In this document: positions 7,750-7,941 of the stretch, one piece after another | How positions within the stretch are numbered: the stretch's first letter is position 1 | Layout: each line of letters starts with the position of its first letter | Assembly: GCA_938039225.1 (NCBI GenBank) | Contig: CALHVH010000068.1 | Coordinates: 1 to 7,941 of the forward strand | Length of the DNA stretch: 7,941 nt | From: an uncultured Gammaproteobacteria bacterium | GTDB lineage: Bacteria > Pseudomonadota > Gammaproteobacteria > Steroidobacterales > JABDMI01 | Direction of reading: 5' to 3' | The notes under the pieces: model-generated | Told to the model about the DNA's origin: nothing | Databases searched by the model: none | Seen by the model: the letters and a program-made list of their open reading frames with translations, nothing else | Made by a program: the position numbers and the translations under genes

Positions 7750-7941
7750 ATGCGTGATATAAAAGATTATTTTACTCAGCGTCTATCTTTGATTGATCAA
7801 AAGGTATATCAAAAACAGGCAAACAAGTACACAAAGCTATACGCTAAGTCAAAAATTAAGGGTGATGAAAAATTATTCTTATTGAGATTAGTGAATGACT
7901 TTCAAACCAAAATTCAGAAACGTTTTGATGCAATTTCTGAG
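7750..7941 (+). CDS. N-terminal part of a further gene, 3'-truncated; product unknown
   Basis: ATG 7750 starts 2 bases after the stop of the barrel gene and the frame stays open to the window end, giving 64 codons. A weak GGA (7735-7737) lies 12 bases upstream, so expression probably relies on coupling. The visible peptide has no signal peptide or membrane segment. It is rich in Lys, Gln and Tyr and looks helical and cytoplasmic (MRDIKDYFTQ, then KLFLLRLVNDF around 41-51). The run of helical charged residues ending LVNDFQTKIQKR faintly recalls the N-terminus that precedes the helicase domain in HrpA-type RNA helicases, but no Walker motif is reached in the window. That idea is a guess. If it is an HrpA, this gene is housekeeping and unrelated to the surface locus. 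Confidence 0.75.
   Translation, partial: MRDIKDYFTQRLSLIDQKVYQKQANKYTKLYAKSKIKGDEKLFLLRLVNDFQTKIQKRFDAISE

Overview
The window is AT-rich bacterial DNA with four head-to-tail genes on the + strand and almost no non-coding sequence. A signal-peptide protein ending in a predicted outer-membrane beta-barrel, plus a periplasmic enzyme tethered to the inner membrane, point to a Gram-negative bacterium. The base composition and protein style would suit a gammaproteobacterium, perhaps marine, but no marker gene here fixes the taxon. There is no RNA gene, mobile element, CRISPR array or visible promoter or terminator. The largest gap between genes is 2 bases.

Layout. (1) Positions 3-2015: the 3' part of a large gene whose start lies outside the window. 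Its visible 670 residues are mostly beta-rich and of unrecognised family. (2) Positions 1999-2853: a 284-residue protein with one N-terminal membrane anchor and a C-terminal region resembling the N-formylglutamate amidohydrolase / poly-gamma-glutamate hydrolase type of metal-dependent amidohydrolase. (3) Positions 2837-7747: a 1636-residue protein with a signal peptide, alternating beta-rich and helical (possibly TPR-like) blocks, and a C-terminal region of about 300 residues that can be read as some 16 amphipathic beta-strands. (4) Positions 7750-7941: the first 64 codons of a further gene that runs off the window.

Genes 1, 2 and 3 overlap by exactly 17 bases at both junctions, and gene 4 starts 2 bases after gene 3. 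This is a tight, probably co-transcribed and translationally coupled unit. The architecture of gene 3 recalls outer-membrane polysaccharide exporters such as PgaA, PelB and BcsC, which have a helical-repeat periplasmic part followed by a 16-stranded barrel. It is far longer, however, and carries several beta-rich blocks that those proteins lack. A working hypothesis, by inference only, is an envelope machine that exports or displays a surface polymer: gene 3 would be the outer-membrane conduit, gene 2 an inner-membrane-anchored trimming or deacylating hydrolase, and gene 1 a large beta-rich partner. The polymer-synthesising enzyme, if there is one, is not in the window and should be sought upstream.
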